Assembly: GCA_002311665.1 (NCBI GenBank)
Contig: DBYX01000019.1
Span: 62,001 to 126,000 of the forward strand
Reading direction: 5' to 3'
DNA: 64,000 nucleotides
From: Lachnoclostridium sp. UBA1175
Lineage (GTDB): Bacteria; Bacillota; Clostridia; Lachnospirales; Lachnospiraceae
Position 1 is the stretch's first letter. Each line of letters starts with the position of its first letter. The notes under the pieces were generated by a model that worked only from the letters and a program-made list of their open reading frames with translations, searched no databases and had not been told where the DNA came from. Of the stretch, positions 31,995-41,480 are shown in pieces. The translations under genes and the position numbers were made by a program.

Positions 31995-34019
31995 TTATTG
32001 ATACAATCCTTTGTACATCAGGAGGTGTTTCTGAACCAGACACCTGTCCGCAAAACTGAAGCTGTGATATTCCGCGCCCGTCAGACTCTCCCACAGTACT
32101 GTCGGAAGGGAATCCTTCAGCTCCCTGAAAACCGCCTCATAGACTTCTTTATCTTCGCCGTACATGTAAGGGCGCCCCCGCCATACCTGTCCGCCTTCCT
32201 TCCAGCGGAACTCGTAGTTGCTCCAATCCCAGTCGAGACTGGTGCGCGTGACATCATAAACACCCACAAAGTAAGGCATCAAGGCTTTCGCAACCTTCCT
32301 CGCGCTCTCCTCGTCGGCAACGATCCCTGCCTGGTTCCAGAGGCGCAGGCTGCCGATCAGTTCCGTCAGCAGATCCTCGTACGAGACATCGAACAACTCC
32401 TCCATGGGTATGATCTTCCCGTCCTTCATCCAGGCGGACTTTCTGATATCCTGATAAAAGAAGTCTCCGTCGTCTCCCGTATCTTCGCTGAATACGATCC
32501 AACGGGTTTCGGCGTACCCCTTCGGATACAACAGGGCATCGTCGAAATACAGCTTGCAGTTGCTCTTCGGATTGACCGGATCGGCCCAGAGCGCCATGCA
32601 CTGTTTCGCGAGATTGATGATGTTCTCATCCGTAAAATAAGCTCCCCGCTCCGCCTCAAGCTGCGATGTCGTATTGTACTTCCCGTACCAATCCGGGTCC
32701 TCCTCCCCGCGATATACCGTGACCTTGATCTCGTCAGTTCCGTTCATGCTCATGCGGAAACTGCCGATCTCTTTCGTGTTGACCGGGCCGTCCATATCCT
32801 CTTCGCATAGATCGACAAAACCGATGCTATCCACATAATACTGGCCCGGATCCCAATAAAGGTTTTCGCCGCGGTCGTGATTGGCTATAGGGTACGGAAG
32901 AGAGATATATATTCCATTTCCGAGAGCAATCGAATTTCTGTCAAATGCAAACATCTCATCACCGGTGAGTACAAGCTTCTTACGTCCGCCGTCATACTCC
33001 CTGGTCTCATCGTACTCGTCACCGCCTACGCGCGTCGGACCGATATTACCTTCCGACTCGTATGTATCGTGATCAAACCAGTAGATGTATTGCGATTGAC
33101 GCTCGATCTCCTCGTTCATGTAGGTGAGATAGTCAAACCCTTCCGGGAAGAAATCCGACAGGGAGAGCTCCTCGCCGGTCCGCAGATCGATGCATATATG
33201 CAAAGCATCGCGGATCACATACCGAATGGTTCCCGTCAAGGTACCGTCCGGATTCTCCGTGTAATCGGTGTCAAAAAATACCGAACCGTTGCCGGCCCAC
33301 GCATCATTTTTCACCCGATCATGCAGTTCCTCGGTATCGTTGAAGATCCCCGTCTCACTCCAGGACCATTCTCCGTAAAACGACGCGTTGAGAATCCCCT
33401 TATAGCAATTTGCATAAGCACTGACGGACGAGACCGGCATTCCGCGCTGCTTCAGGATCATCATGATCCCCGCCGCATCGGGAAGGTAATCCGGACTTGC
33501 CATCGTCCTGCTGATCTTCTTCAGACGATCATTGATCTGTTTCTGAAGCTCGGCGTTCCGCAGTCCGTCGATGGCCACATACTGATACTGATCTTCGTAT
33601 TTCGCCTCTTCACCGGTCAATAAGTTGATCGTTTTATCAGTGATGCCGCTTGATCTGTCGGCTCCGTACTCGAGGCACTTTTTGTCCTCCTCCGTAAGCT
33701 CCTGCCCTGTGCCAAACAAACCGGCTTTCTTCGCCGGCATGATCGACTCTCGGAGCTCCCGGGCCTTCGCTGCCGCAGACACAAGGTCAAGCCCTGCCGT
33801 CGGCGTCACGGTCGGTGTCACATTGACCGCTTCCGTGGGCGTCGGCGCAACCGTCACCGTCGGCGTCGCTGTCGGCTCCTTGGTCGGTTCCGGCGTGACC
33901 GTCACGGTGCTCTCCGGCGGCTTCTCCGTCCCGTTGTTCCCCGGGCCGTCCTTCGGCCCGCATGCCGTAAGCATCAACGCCAATATCCCCACGCAAACTG
34001 CCGCAAACCTCTTTCTCAT
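31995..34019 (-). CDS. Lipoprotein, paralogue of the gene at 28981-30819
   Basis: This 674-residue protein has a lipoprotein signal (MLTAC near residues 16-20) and a Thr/Pro linker (VTVTPEPTKEPTATPTV, about 38-75). A DUF3298-like region follows (about 140-300; GLRNAELQKQINDRLKKISR, DLRTGEELSLSDFFPEGFDY) and then a long C-terminal part shared in layout with the 28981-30819 protein (SYEDLLTELIGSLRLW versus SYEGLLTEIFRGLRQY). It lies 37 bases upstream of the PstS-like gene, probably in one transcript. A TATAAT (minus strand, 34049-34054) upstream may be its -10 box. The function is unknown. Confidence 0.78.
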   Translation of the reverse strand: MRKRFAAVCVGILALMLTACGPKDGPGNNGTEKPPESTVTVTPEPTKEPTATPTVTVAPTPTEAVNVTPTVTPTAGLDLVSAAAKARELRESIMPAKKAGLFGTGQELTEEDKKCLEYGADRSSGITDKTINLLTGEEAKYEDQYQYVAIDGLRNAELQKQINDRLKKISRTMASPDYLPDAAGIMMILKQRGMPVSSVSAYANCYKGILNASFYGEWSWSETGIFNDTEELHDRVKNDAWAGNGSVFFDTDYTENPDGTLTGTIRYVIRDALHICIDLRTGEELSLSDFFPEGFDYLTYMNEEIERQSQYIYWFDHDTYESEGNIGPTRVGGDEYDETREYDGGRKKLVLTGDEMFAFDRNSIALGNGIYISLPYPIANHDRGENLYWDPGQYYVDSIGFVDLCEEDMDGPVNTKEIGSFRMSMNGTDEIKVTVYRGEEDPDWYGKYNTTSQLEAERGAYFTDENIINLAKQCMALWADPVNPKSNCKLYFDDALLYPKGYAETRWIVFSEDTGDDGDFFYQDIRKSAWMKDGKIIPMEELFDVSYEDLLTELIGSLRLWNQAGIVADEESARKVAKALMPYFVGVYDVTRTSLDWDWSNYEFRWKEGGQVWRGRPYMYGEDKEVYEAVFRELKDSLPTVLWESLTGAEYHSFSFADRCLVQKHLLMYKGLYQ

Positions 34020-34129
34020 AAACTGTACCCCCTGTTGCTGATGAGACCATTATACAACCAAATTGTTACATGGTGGTTGAATAATTGTTACGTTTGTTTT
34101 TCATTTTACAAACAAATGTGTTAAACATG

Positions 34130-34171
34130 CGAAAAATGCGAAAACGACAGGGAGTATCCTCCCTGTCGTTC
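34130..34171 (-). terminator. Terminator after the C-type-lectin lipoprotein gene
   Basis: On the minus strand AACGACAGGGAG and CTCCCTGTCGTT form a perfect stem, followed by TTTTCGCATTTTT. Confidence 0.75.
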
Positions 34172-34227
34172 CCCTCGATCCGCGGTTATCCGCAGTCGTT
34201 ATGTACTTTGGTCTTCGGTCGTCACCG

Positions 34228-36636
34228 TCAATGGGTACCGTCGTAAATCCACTTCACTTCCGTGAGCGCATCGAACGCCTTGCTCACATCGTTGAAGCAG
34301 TTGATCGTGACAAACTGCCCGCCGTCCTCACTCACGATACTGCACCGGCAGTCAAACATCGGCTTCATCCACTCGACATACGCGTAGACCGTACGGTCGT
34401 TCTCGTCCTCGCACTCGTTGATATTGAAGCCCCATACCGCTTCCGCATCGCCCTGCACTTTGACATTTTCCTTGACCCACGCGAGGACTGCCCCGACGAT
34501 CGCCTCGTCCGTCGCCTCTGCGATCGCAAGCTTCGCTCCCGCGGTCAGCTTGCCTTCCATCGTGCGCGTCGTCTCCGTGTACTCCTCCCCACGGAATTCC
34601 GTGTACTCGGTCCCGCGGAACTCCGCGGACAGTGTCTCTTCCTTGTCCGCATCGACCTTCCGGATCTGTTCCGTAAAGCGGTACTCGGTATCGGGCTTGG
34701 AAGTCGTTTTCTTATATTCGTAAGTGTAGCAGGTTGCGTAGTACGTGTCCCGGGTGATCAGGCCATCGCCGTCCGGCTGTCCCTCCTCGGCCAGCATGAA
34801 CGTGAGGTCGCCGGAGCCGTTCTGATGCCATCCGAACAGCAGTCCGCCCTTCACGGCATCGGTATATACGATGCAATGGTTGTCGCTCTCGACCACCGTG
34901 CTCACGCCGGAGTACAACCCGGCGCCGGTGCTCTCCCATGCGAAGAACAGCTTGTAGAAGAACACGCCCTCCTGTGCGCCGGTCGGCACCGCGTAGGCGA
35001 TCGTCTCATACACGCCGACATTCTCAAAGCCCTGCGTGTATTTGTCCGGGTCGATCGCGCAGAACACCTGATCTCCGTTGTAGAGGTAGAACTCCTCGTG
35101 CTTTTCGAGAAGCGCCTCCGGCAGTTTGGTGTAGTCGAGTTTGACCGTCGCGATCGGCCGCACCTCGAAGATCGGCTGTCCGGCATACGCCTTCTTCGCC
35201 TCGCTCTCCGCCTCCGTGCAGCGCGCCAAACCGATCTCCGTGTACTCTTCGAACATCTCCTCCACGACCGTACGGATCGCCTTCTTCTCCGCATACACGC
35301 CCAGACCGATCTCGCCGCTCTCCCACTCGCAGACGAAACCGTGATTGTCCTTGCTGTACTCCGCCATATGCGCGTCGCCGTCACGCTCTCCGTCGTTCCA
35401 ACCGTAATCGCGCCATGTCACGATCTCCGCGTAATCCTCGGCACCGTCGTTGTTCGGTTCGCCGGGTACCCAGTTCTCATACTCCCAGGGCTCGCCGGTC
35501 ACCCACTCGAACTTGCCTTCCTCGCGCACGTCGTTCGCACCGATCCAGTAGCACTTCTTCGTACCGTCCTTGAGGAATTCCTCGATGAACTTCTGCTCCT
35601 CCTCGGTCGTGACCGTCAGCAGATGGCCACCCCAGCTCTCGCAAAACGCCTGCACGTCATCCCACAGGAAGCCCTGATCGAACCTCTTATAGTAGTGTCC
35701 GTCAAATTCCTGCGCGTCCTCGCACACCTTAAGATTCGTCACAACCGCGATCTCATCACCGTTCACAAAACCGTTGCCGTTGAAGTCGTCATTTGCCATA
35801 ACCTGCTCGAAGGGGATCTTGCCGAACACCATCGCGCCCGTCGTGTATCGGATCTCACCGTCGCACATAAGCTTGGTGACGTAGTCGGTGATACCGTCGT
35901 TGTTGGTGTCCTCCTGCGGCGCATCTGTCAGGTCAACCGTCTTGTTCTTCGCCATCTCCTTCTCGTACACCTCGCGGTCAAGCACGATAAATGTGCCGAG
36001 CTCCGTGGCGGACGCGGAAACCGTCCTGCCCTCAACCTTGGTCTCGTACGGGAAGAACCGGTAGGTCTCCTCGTTCAATCCGTAGATCGTCGGGTTGGCG
36101 GCAACCGTCTTCTCATCGAGTTCGAAGCAGACGGTAACCAGTCCGACATCCTGGATCGACTCGTAGAGGAACGCCGGTCCGATGTATCCGGGGATCGTGT
36201 CGTTGATCAGATCCGTCGACTCCAGCGGATTGATCTGCAGGGACTTATACTCGTCCCAGCCCACGGAAACAAGCGCCTTGGCGCGAAGCGGCAGCCCGGT
36301 CGCATCGCACACGATCTCGGCGCCCGGGAAAATGCTGTTGAACTCTCTGGGATCGTAGCCATGCTCCTCCTCCCAGCCGTTGCTCGCGCCGTCGCCGTCC
36401 TCATCGGCTGCCGGATCAAGCGGTGCCAATGTCGCCGTGGGCGTCGGCTCTGCCGTCGGTTCCGCGGTAGGCTCCGCGGTCGGCTCAAGGCTCGGCGTAG
36501 GGGTAGCTTCCTCCGTCGGTTCGACGGTAGGGGTTACTGTCTCCGTGTTGTCATCATCCGGTTCCGTATCCTTGCCGCAGGCGCAGAGAAACGCCGCGAG
36601 CATGATCACCAGACACAGAATTCTGAGTTTTCTCAT
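34228..36636 (-). CDS. Lipoprotein with C-type-lectin-like domain and calcium-loop motifs
   Basis: This 802-residue lipoprotein has its lipidated Cys at residue 20 and an EPTAEPTA-type linker (30-75). A thrombospondin-3/EF-hand-like calcium loop lies at 78-96 (DEDGDGASNGWEEEHGYD) and further acidic loops at 243-251 and 283-295. A C-type-lectin-like domain spans about 311-440. The domain has WIGANDV and the sugar-binding motifs EPN (393-395) and WND (413-415), the combination that in animal lectins gives mannose-type specificity. The C-terminal 360 residues are unassigned. It is likely surface exposed and may bind mucin or microbial glycans. It is the first gene of the lipoprotein island, downstream of valS. 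Confidence 0.88.
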   Translation of the reverse strand: MRKLRILCLVIMLAAFLCACGKDTEPDDDNTETVTPTVEPTEEATPTPSLEPTAEPTAEPTAEPTPTATLAPLDPAADEDGDGASNGWEEEHGYDPREFNSIFPGAEIVCDATGLPLRAKALVSVGWDEYKSLQINPLESTDLINDTIPGYIGPAFLYESIQDVGLVTVCFELDEKTVAANPTIYGLNEETYRFFPYETKVEGRTVSASATELGTFIVLDREVYEKEMAKNKTVDLTDAPQEDTNNDGITDYVTKLMCDGEIRYTTGAMVFGKIPFEQVMANDDFNGNGFVNGDEIAVVTNLKVCEDAQEFDGHYYKRFDQGFLWDDVQAFCESWGGHLLTVTTEEEQKFIEEFLKDGTKKCYWIGANDVREEGKFEWVTGEPWEYENWVPGEPNNDGAEDYAEIVTWRDYGWNDGERDGDAHMAEYSKDNHGFVCEWESGEIGLGVYAEKKAIRTVVEEMFEEYTEIGLARCTEAESEAKKAYAGQPIFEVRPIATVKLDYTKLPEALLEKHEEFYLYNGDQVFCAIDPDKYTQGFENVGVYETIAYAVPTGAQEGVFFYKLFFAWESTGAGLYSGVSTVVESDNHCIVYTDAVKGGLLFGWHQNGSGDLTFMLAEEGQPDGDGLITRDTYYATCYTYEYKKTTSKPDTEYRFTEQIRKVDADKEETLSAEFRGTEYTEFRGEEYTETTRTMEGKLTAGAKLAIAEATDEAIVGAVLAWVKENVKVQGDAEAVWGFNINECEDENDRTVYAYVEWMKPMFDCRCSIVSEDGGQFVTINCFNDVSKAFDALTEVKWIYDGTH

Positions 36637-36714
36637 CGTTGTGAACTCCTCTCTCTTATTACACTTTCAGCGGGCTCATCTCAGACCGGACAAGCCCGCT
36701 TCCGTTGTTATCGG

Positions 36715-39375
36715 TTACTGTTTTCCGAGGTGCGCCAGCTGCTCCTCCACCTGATTCATCATCGCGGTGTATTTTTCGAGCTTTGCGCGCTCCTCTGCGA
36801 TCTTCGCCTCAGGTGCCTTGGATACGAAGCGCTCGTTGCTGAGCATTCCGTTGACACGGGCAAGCTCGCCGGTCAGGCGCTCCTTCTCCTTCGTGAGACG
36901 CTCGATCTCCTTCGCGATATCCACAAGATCCGACAGAGGCATGTAGATCGTAGCGCCCGCTACCACAACGGACACCGCATCCGCGTCGATGCCGGTCTTG
37001 TCAGCCTGAACCGTTACCTCGCTCGCACTTCCGAGTGCCGCAAAGAAGTCCTTGCTGCCCTCGAAGATACCGCGGATGTGCTCGTCATCGGAGACAACGA
37101 ACACCTTCGCCTTGCGCGACGGCGGAACGTTCATATCGTTGCGAAGAACACGCATCGAAGTCACGGCGTTCTTGATCAGCTCAACTGCCTCTTCCTCCTT
37201 GCTCCAAACCATGTACGGAATAAACTCCGGCCACTCGGAGATCATAATGGAAGTGTCGTCGTCGAGGTGTCCCTGCGCATCGGCAAGCGTGCGGTAGATC
37301 TCCTCGGTGATGAACGGCATGAACGGGTGCAGCAGCTTCATCGATGTCGTGAGAACCATGCACAGCGTGAACAATGCCGCCTGCTTTGTCTTAAGTTCCG
37401 TACCGTAGAGACGCGGCTTAACCATCTCGATATACCAGTCGCAAAACTCGGACCAGATGAAGTCGTAGATCTTGCCGGCCGCGATACCGAGCTCGAAGCT
37501 CTCGAGGTTCTCCGTCACGTCGGCAACCAGCTGGTTGCACTTCGAGAGGATCCAGCGGTCCGCATCCGTGAGCGCGTTCATATCGATCATTCCGTCCATG
37601 TCAACCTGCTCGAGGTTCATCAAGATGAAACGGCTCGCGTTCCAAACCTTGTTCGCGAAGTTTCTGCTCGCCTCCACACGCTCCCAGTAGAAGCGCATGT
37701 CGTTGCCGGGCGCGTTGCCGGTCACGAGTGTGAAACGAAGCGCATCTGCGCCGTACTTGTCGATCACTTCAAGCGGATCAATACCGTTTCCGAGGGACTT
37801 GCTCATTTTCCGGCCCTGAGAGTCACGAACGAGTCCGTGGATGAGAACCGTCTTGAACGGAACCTCGCCCATCTGCTCGATTCCGGAGAACATCATTCTC
37901 ATTACCCAGAACGGGATGATATCGTAGCCCGTAACGAGCGTGCTCGTCGGGTAGAAATACTCAAGCTCCTTGGTTTTCTCCGGCCAGCCGAGCGTCGAGA
38001 ACGGCCACAGTGCCGAGCTGAACCACGTATCGAGCGTGTCGGGATCCTGACGCATCGGCTTGCCGCACTTCGGGCAGATCGCCTGATCTTCCTTCGTTAC
38101 CACCGTCTCGCCGCACGCGTCGCAGTAGAACGCGGGGATCCGGTGACCCCACCACAGCTGGCGGCTGATGCACCAGTCGCGGATGTTCTCAAGCCAGTGG
38201 AAATACGTCTTCTCAAAATGCTCCGGTACGAACTGCGTCTTGTCCTGCTTTACGGCGTCGATCGCGGGGCCTGCCAGAGGCTTCATCTTGACGAACCACT
38301 GCATCGAAACGCGGGGCTCGATCGTCGTGCCGCAGCGGTAGCAGGTGCCTACGTTGTGGCTGTGGTCCTCGATCGTCGTGAGTGCGCCGCAATCCTGCAG
38401 ATCCTTCACGATCGCCTTGCGGGCCTCGTAACGGTCCATACCTGCGTACTTCGGATAATCGTCCGTGATCTTCGCATCCGGCGTCAGAACATTGATCACC
38501 GGCAGGTTATGGCGAAGGCCTACCTCAAAGTCGTTCGGGTCGTGTGCGGGCGTGATCTTTACAACGCCGGTACCGAACTCCATGTCAACATACTCATCCC
38601 CGATCACCGGGATCTCGCGGCCGACAAGCGGCAGCGTAACGGTCTTGCCGATCAGGTGCTTGTAGCGGTCATCGTTCGGGTTCACGGCAACCGCGGTATC
38701 GCCGAGCATCGTCTCGGGACGCGTCGTCGCCATCTCGATGTAGCCGCTGCCGTCCGTGTACGGATAGCGCAGATGCCAGAAATGACCCGCCTGATCCTCG
38801 TAGTTCACCTCCGCGTCGGAGATCGTCGTCAGGCAGTGAGGGCACCAGTTGATGATGCGGTTTCCGCGGTAAATAAGCCCCTTGTTGTAGAGGTTTACGA
38901 ACACTTCCTTAACGGCCTTATTGCAGCCCTCGTCCATCGTGAAACGCTCGCGGTCCCAGTCGCAGGACGAGCCCATTTTCTTCAGCTGGCTGATGATGCG
39001 GCCGCCGTACTGGCGCTTCCACTCCCACGCTCTCTCCAGGAAGCCCTCACGTCCGAGGTCCTCCTTCGTGATGCCTTCCTTCGCCATCGCCTCAACGATC
39101 TTCGCCTCGGTCGCGATCGACGCGTGGTCGGTGCCGGGAAGCCACAGCGCCTCATAGCCCTGCATACGCTTGAAGCGGATCAGGATGTCCTGCAGCGTGT
39201 TGTCCAAAGCGTGTCCCATATGCAGCTGTCCGGTGATGTTCGGCGGCGGGATCACGATCGTGTACGGCTTCTTCTCGGGCCGTACTTCCGCATGAAAATA
39301 CTTCTTGTCCTGCCACATCTGATACAGGCGGTCTTCAATCTCTTTCGGATTGTAGGTCTTAGCCAGTTCCTTCAT
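36715..39375 (-). CDS. valS: Valyl-tRNA synthetase
   Basis: This 886-residue class I synthetase charges tRNA-Val. The HIGH-type motif is PPNITGQLHMGH (about residues 48-59) and the KMSKS motif is in GRKMSKSLGNGIDPL. The editing (CP1) domain lies between them with YPYTDGSGYIEMATTRPETMLGDTAVAVNP. The anticodon-binding domain and the C-terminal coiled coil complete a full-length enzyme. Expression is controlled by the T-box leader at 39466-39735. Confidence 0.98.
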   Translation of the reverse strand: MKELAKTYNPKEIEDRLYQMWQDKKYFHAEVRPEKKPYTIVIPPPNITGQLHMGHALDNTLQDILIRFKRMQGYEALWLPGTDHASIATEAKIVEAMAKEGITKEDLGREGFLERAWEWKRQYGGRIISQLKKMGSSCDWDRERFTMDEGCNKAVKEVFVNLYNKGLIYRGNRIINWCPHCLTTISDAEVNYEDQAGHFWHLRYPYTDGSGYIEMATTRPETMLGDTAVAVNPNDDRYKHLIGKTVTLPLVGREIPVIGDEYVDMEFGTGVVKITPAHDPNDFEVGLRHNLPVINVLTPDAKITDDYPKYAGMDRYEARKAIVKDLQDCGALTTIEDHSHNVGTCYRCGTTIEPRVSMQWFVKMKPLAGPAIDAVKQDKTQFVPEHFEKTYFHWLENIRDWCISRQLWWGHRIPAFYCDACGETVVTKEDQAICPKCGKPMRQDPDTLDTWFSSALWPFSTLGWPEKTKELEYFYPTSTLVTGYDIIPFWVMRMMFSGIEQMGEVPFKTVLIHGLVRDSQGRKMSKSLGNGIDPLEVIDKYGADALRFTLVTGNAPGNDMRFYWERVEASRNFANKVWNASRFILMNLEQVDMDGMIDMNALTDADRWILSKCNQLVADVTENLESFELGIAAGKIYDFIWSEFCDWYIEMVKPRLYGTELKTKQAALFTLCMVLTTSMKLLHPFMPFITEEIYRTLADAQGHLDDDTSIMISEWPEFIPYMVWSKEEEAVELIKNAVTSMRVLRNDMNVPPSRKAKVFVVSDDEHIRGIFEGSKDFFAALGSASEVTVQADKTGIDADAVSVVVAGATIYMPLSDLVDIAKEIERLTKEKERLTGELARVNGMLSNERFVSKAPEAKIAEERAKLEKYTAMMNQVEEQLAHLGKQ

Positions 39376-39465
39376 GTTGTACTCCTTTCTGTGTGAGTGC
39401 GCCGTGACGTGTCACATCGCATCCTACGTCGGCTATCGCCGAAGTGAGTGCTCTCACTTAGCGCG

Positions 39466-39735
39466 CATAAAAGCCCCTCGCCGTATAAGGACGAGGGGCT
39501 GTTCGTGGTACCACCTTATTTCGCAGCTTGCGCTGCCTCTTTACGCCGCTCCAACAAGCGACTCATCGTTAACGGGATTACCCGGAGACCTCTACTCCCG
39601 CGCGGGTTTCAAAATCTCAGCTCCGAAGCTACTTCCGCATCCCCGTCTCCGAACCGGTCTTGCAGCCTTGAACCGGTCTCTCTGGCGGTCGGTAGAAACG
39701 TACTCCTCTTCTTCCATGCCTTTTGTTATGAATAT
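39466..39735 (-). promoter_or_regulatory. T-box riboswitch upstream of valS
   Basis: On the minus strand the conserved T-box sequence AAGGTGGTACCACG lies at 39504-39517. It is followed by a terminator hairpin (AGCCCCTCG...CGAGGGGCT, 39472-39500) with a T tract. Upstream, about 200 bases of paired sequence fit stem I, II and III. Uncharged tRNA-Val would pair with the T-box and favour the antiterminator. I could not fix the specifier codon by eye. Confidence 0.92.
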
Positions 39736-39741
39736 GTGCAT

Positions 39742-39770
39742 ACTTTACCGCAGGGTTCGGGCTTTGTCAA
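39742..39770 (-). promoter_or_regulatory. Promoter of the valS T-box transcript
   Basis: On the minus strand a consensus TTGACA (39765-39770) and TAAAGT (39742-39747) are 17 bases apart. Confidence 0.7.
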
Positions 39771-39788
39771 GCAAAAAACCGCAAATGC

Positions 39789-39817
39789 TTGACTTTCTGC
39801 GCAAACTCTGTTACTAT
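39789..39817 (+). promoter_or_regulatory. Promoter of the PH-domain membrane protein
   Basis: TTGACT (39789-39794) and TACTAT (39812-39817) are 17 bases apart. The site is divergent from the valS promoter, with 18 bases between the two -35 boxes. Confidence 0.7.
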
Positions 39818-39873
39818 TGTGTAAGCATAATTTACTTTTTGGCTGTTCCGGCCGAGGAGACAGGAGGTTTCTT

Positions 39874-40527
39874 ATGACCGATCTTGAAGTATATGTAGGC
39901 AATGAGCGGATCGTATGGCAGGGCAAACCGGACCGCAAATGCTTCATTCTGGAGTGCATCTTCAACCCGTTCCTGTTCGTGGCGATCATCTGGGGCGCAT
40001 TTGATCTCTTCTTCATCAAAATGATCAATACCATGCCGTCAGACGAAATGGGCGGCCTGTTCAAGGGCTTCTTCGGCGTGTTCATCCTGATCCATCTGAT
40101 GCCGGTCTGGATTTATCTGGGCGGCGTGATCTTCTCCGCTCTCCGCCAGCGCAACATCGAGTACATCATCACGGAGCGGGGCATTTACCTCAGCCACGGC
40201 GTCTTCTCCAAGTCGATCGATTTCAAGCCGTTTGCGGAGATCAACAACATCAATATGCACTGCGGCATCATCGACCGGATGACCGGCTGCGGTGACGTCA
40301 CGTTTGTCTGCGCCGGGAGCAAGCTCAGCACGGAAGGTGCTGCGACGGACTCGCACTATTCGATCCAGGACATCCCGGATTATCAGAAGGTCTTCCAGCT
40401 GGTGCGGCAGATGCAGACGGACATCTACTCGGACACGATGTATCCCAACGCGCTCCGTCCCGAGAACAACCCGGGCTACCGGACGCAGTACAATCCGACT
40501 GACCGCTACGGCTCAAACAATCGTTAA
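39874..40527 (+). CDS. Bacterial PH-domain (YdbT-like) membrane protein
   Basis: This protein of about 217 residues has two membrane helices (about 28-50 and 70-95) followed by a bacterial pleckstrin-homology-like domain: RNIEYIITERGIYLSHGVFSKSIDFKPFAEINNI, about residues 103-136. This is the bPH2/YdbT topology. A polar C-terminal tail (about 185-217) is Asn/Tyr/Pro-rich. The ATG at 39874 follows AGGAGG; an earlier in-frame start has no such site and overlaps the -10 box. The function of the family is poorly known. It is monocistronic, with its own terminator. Confidence 0.85.
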   Translation: MTDLEVYVGNERIVWQGKPDRKCFILECIFNPFLFVAIIWGAFDLFFIKMINTMPSDEMGGLFKGFFGVFILIHLMPVWIYLGGVIFSALRQRNIEYIITERGIYLSHGVFSKSIDFKPFAEINNINMHCGIIDRMTGCGDVTFVCAGSKLSTEGAATDSHYSIQDIPDYQKVFQLVRQMQTDIYSDTMYPNALRPENNPGYRTQYNPTDRYGSNNR

Positions 40528-40544
40528 TAACTCCTTGAAATAAA

Positions 40545-40579
40545 GAAAGCACGGAGACCGCAAGGTTCCGTGCTTTTTC
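40545..40579 (+). terminator. Terminator of the PH-domain gene
   Basis: AAAGCACGGA and TCCGTGCTTTTT form a stem with an 11-base loop and a T run. It may also serve the convergent gene. Confidence 0.85.
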
Positions 40580-40622
40580 TTTGTCTTCAGATGTCCCTGC
40601 GGTGCTTCTGTCTGCCGCCGGC

Positions 40623-41480
40623 TCACTGCGGGCTCTGCCCCTCGTCGGGATCCGCCGCGTCTTCGGGAACGTCGGTCTTGGTCGTCTCCTCCGCGGGCGT
40701 CTCGCCTCTTAAGCGCCGCATAATGCGCTCCGTGATGGACACAAGATCGGCTTTCTCACGGCTGCCGGGCATAACACTCCGGATCGATTTGAGGATGCCG
40801 GGGTAGCTGATGGAGCGAAGCGCGGGAAATGCGTTGAGCAGTCGCTTCTGCTGTCTCGTGAGTATCCCGAGCGCGCTCTTGTAGAACGTCTCCACAACGA
40901 CCGTATCGTACAGCTCCGCCATGCGGTCCTTCGCCGCGAGCAGCATCTCCGCGATGCTCCGGATCTTCTTTTTGAAATCGACCGCATGCTTCACGCTGAC
41001 GACGAAGTCCGCGACAAAGATCGCGAACAGCGTCCAGGCCGTTATATGGAGCGCCGTGGGCGACAGCAGGGAGATGACGTGCTTCGTCGCGGGGTTGACC
41101 CATTTTACGAGCACTACGGAAAGTCCGCCGAACGCGAGTGCGCCCTCCAGGCAGATCCGGCCGTTTAAGTGCCAGAGCATATCATAGTAATCCCACCAGC
41201 GGGCGTTGAACATTTTCTCCATCGCGAACGATGTCACATACTCGACCATCGTGCACAGAACAGCGCTGAGGAAGAAGAGCCAGACCATATCGGTGACGTC
41301 GCCGAGGATCAGCAGATCGATCAGCGCACCGGTTCCGTAGATCGGGATGTACGGGCCGATCATAAACCCGCGGTTGATGATGCGATGCTTGTCGATCAGC
41401 TCGAAGATCACGCTCTCCCAGATCCAGCCGAGAAAGCTGAACACGAAAAAGCTGAGAAACAGAACCTCAAACCGTTCCAC
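40623..41480 (-). CDS. CmpB-like multi-pass membrane protein (putative ABC-transporter type IV family)
   Basis: The 285-residue protein has five or six membrane helices in its first 165 residues. These carry signature elements of the CmpB-like family: FFVFSFLGWIWESVI at the N-terminus, NRGFMIGPYIPIYGTGAL, and WWDYYDMLWHLNGRICLEGALAFGGL. A long cytoplasmic helical tail follows, with an acidic C-terminus (DVPEDAADPDEGQ). Despite the family label no ATPase partner is known here and transport is unproven. Its start overlaps the HD gene by 14 bases, making it the last gene of the minus-strand cluster. Confidence 0.85.
   Translation of the reverse strand: MERFEVLFLSFFVFSFLGWIWESVIFELIDKHRIINRGFMIGPYIPIYGTGALIDLLILGDVTDMVWLFFLSAVLCTMVEYVTSFAMEKMFNARWWDYYDMLWHLNGRICLEGALAFGGLSVVLVKWVNPATKHVISLLSPTALHITAWTLFAIFVADFVVSVKHAVDFKKKIRSIAEMLLAAKDRMAELYDTVVVETFYKSALGILTRQQKRLLNAFPALRSISYPGILKSIRSVMPGSREKADLVSITERIMRRLRGETPAEETTKTDVPEDAADPDEGQSPQ

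Noticed and set aside
36660..36714. Hairpin AGCGGGCT/AGCCCGCT after valS as a terminator
   Set aside because: The loop is long and no T run follows in the direction of valS transcription, so read-through into the lipoprotein genes is possible.
34201..39396. Very long plus-strand open frame opposite valS and the lectin lipoprotein gene (over 1700 codons)
   Set aside because: The minus strand has clear valS and lectin motifs. The plus frame is rich in Arg, His and Leu and is the kind of antisense frame that high-GC third positions create.
39560..39700. tRNA-like inverted repeats upstream of valS
   Set aside because: They belong to the T-box leader, which ends in the conserved AAGGTGGTACCACG and a terminator. 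No tRNA gene with a complete cloverleaf was seen in the window.
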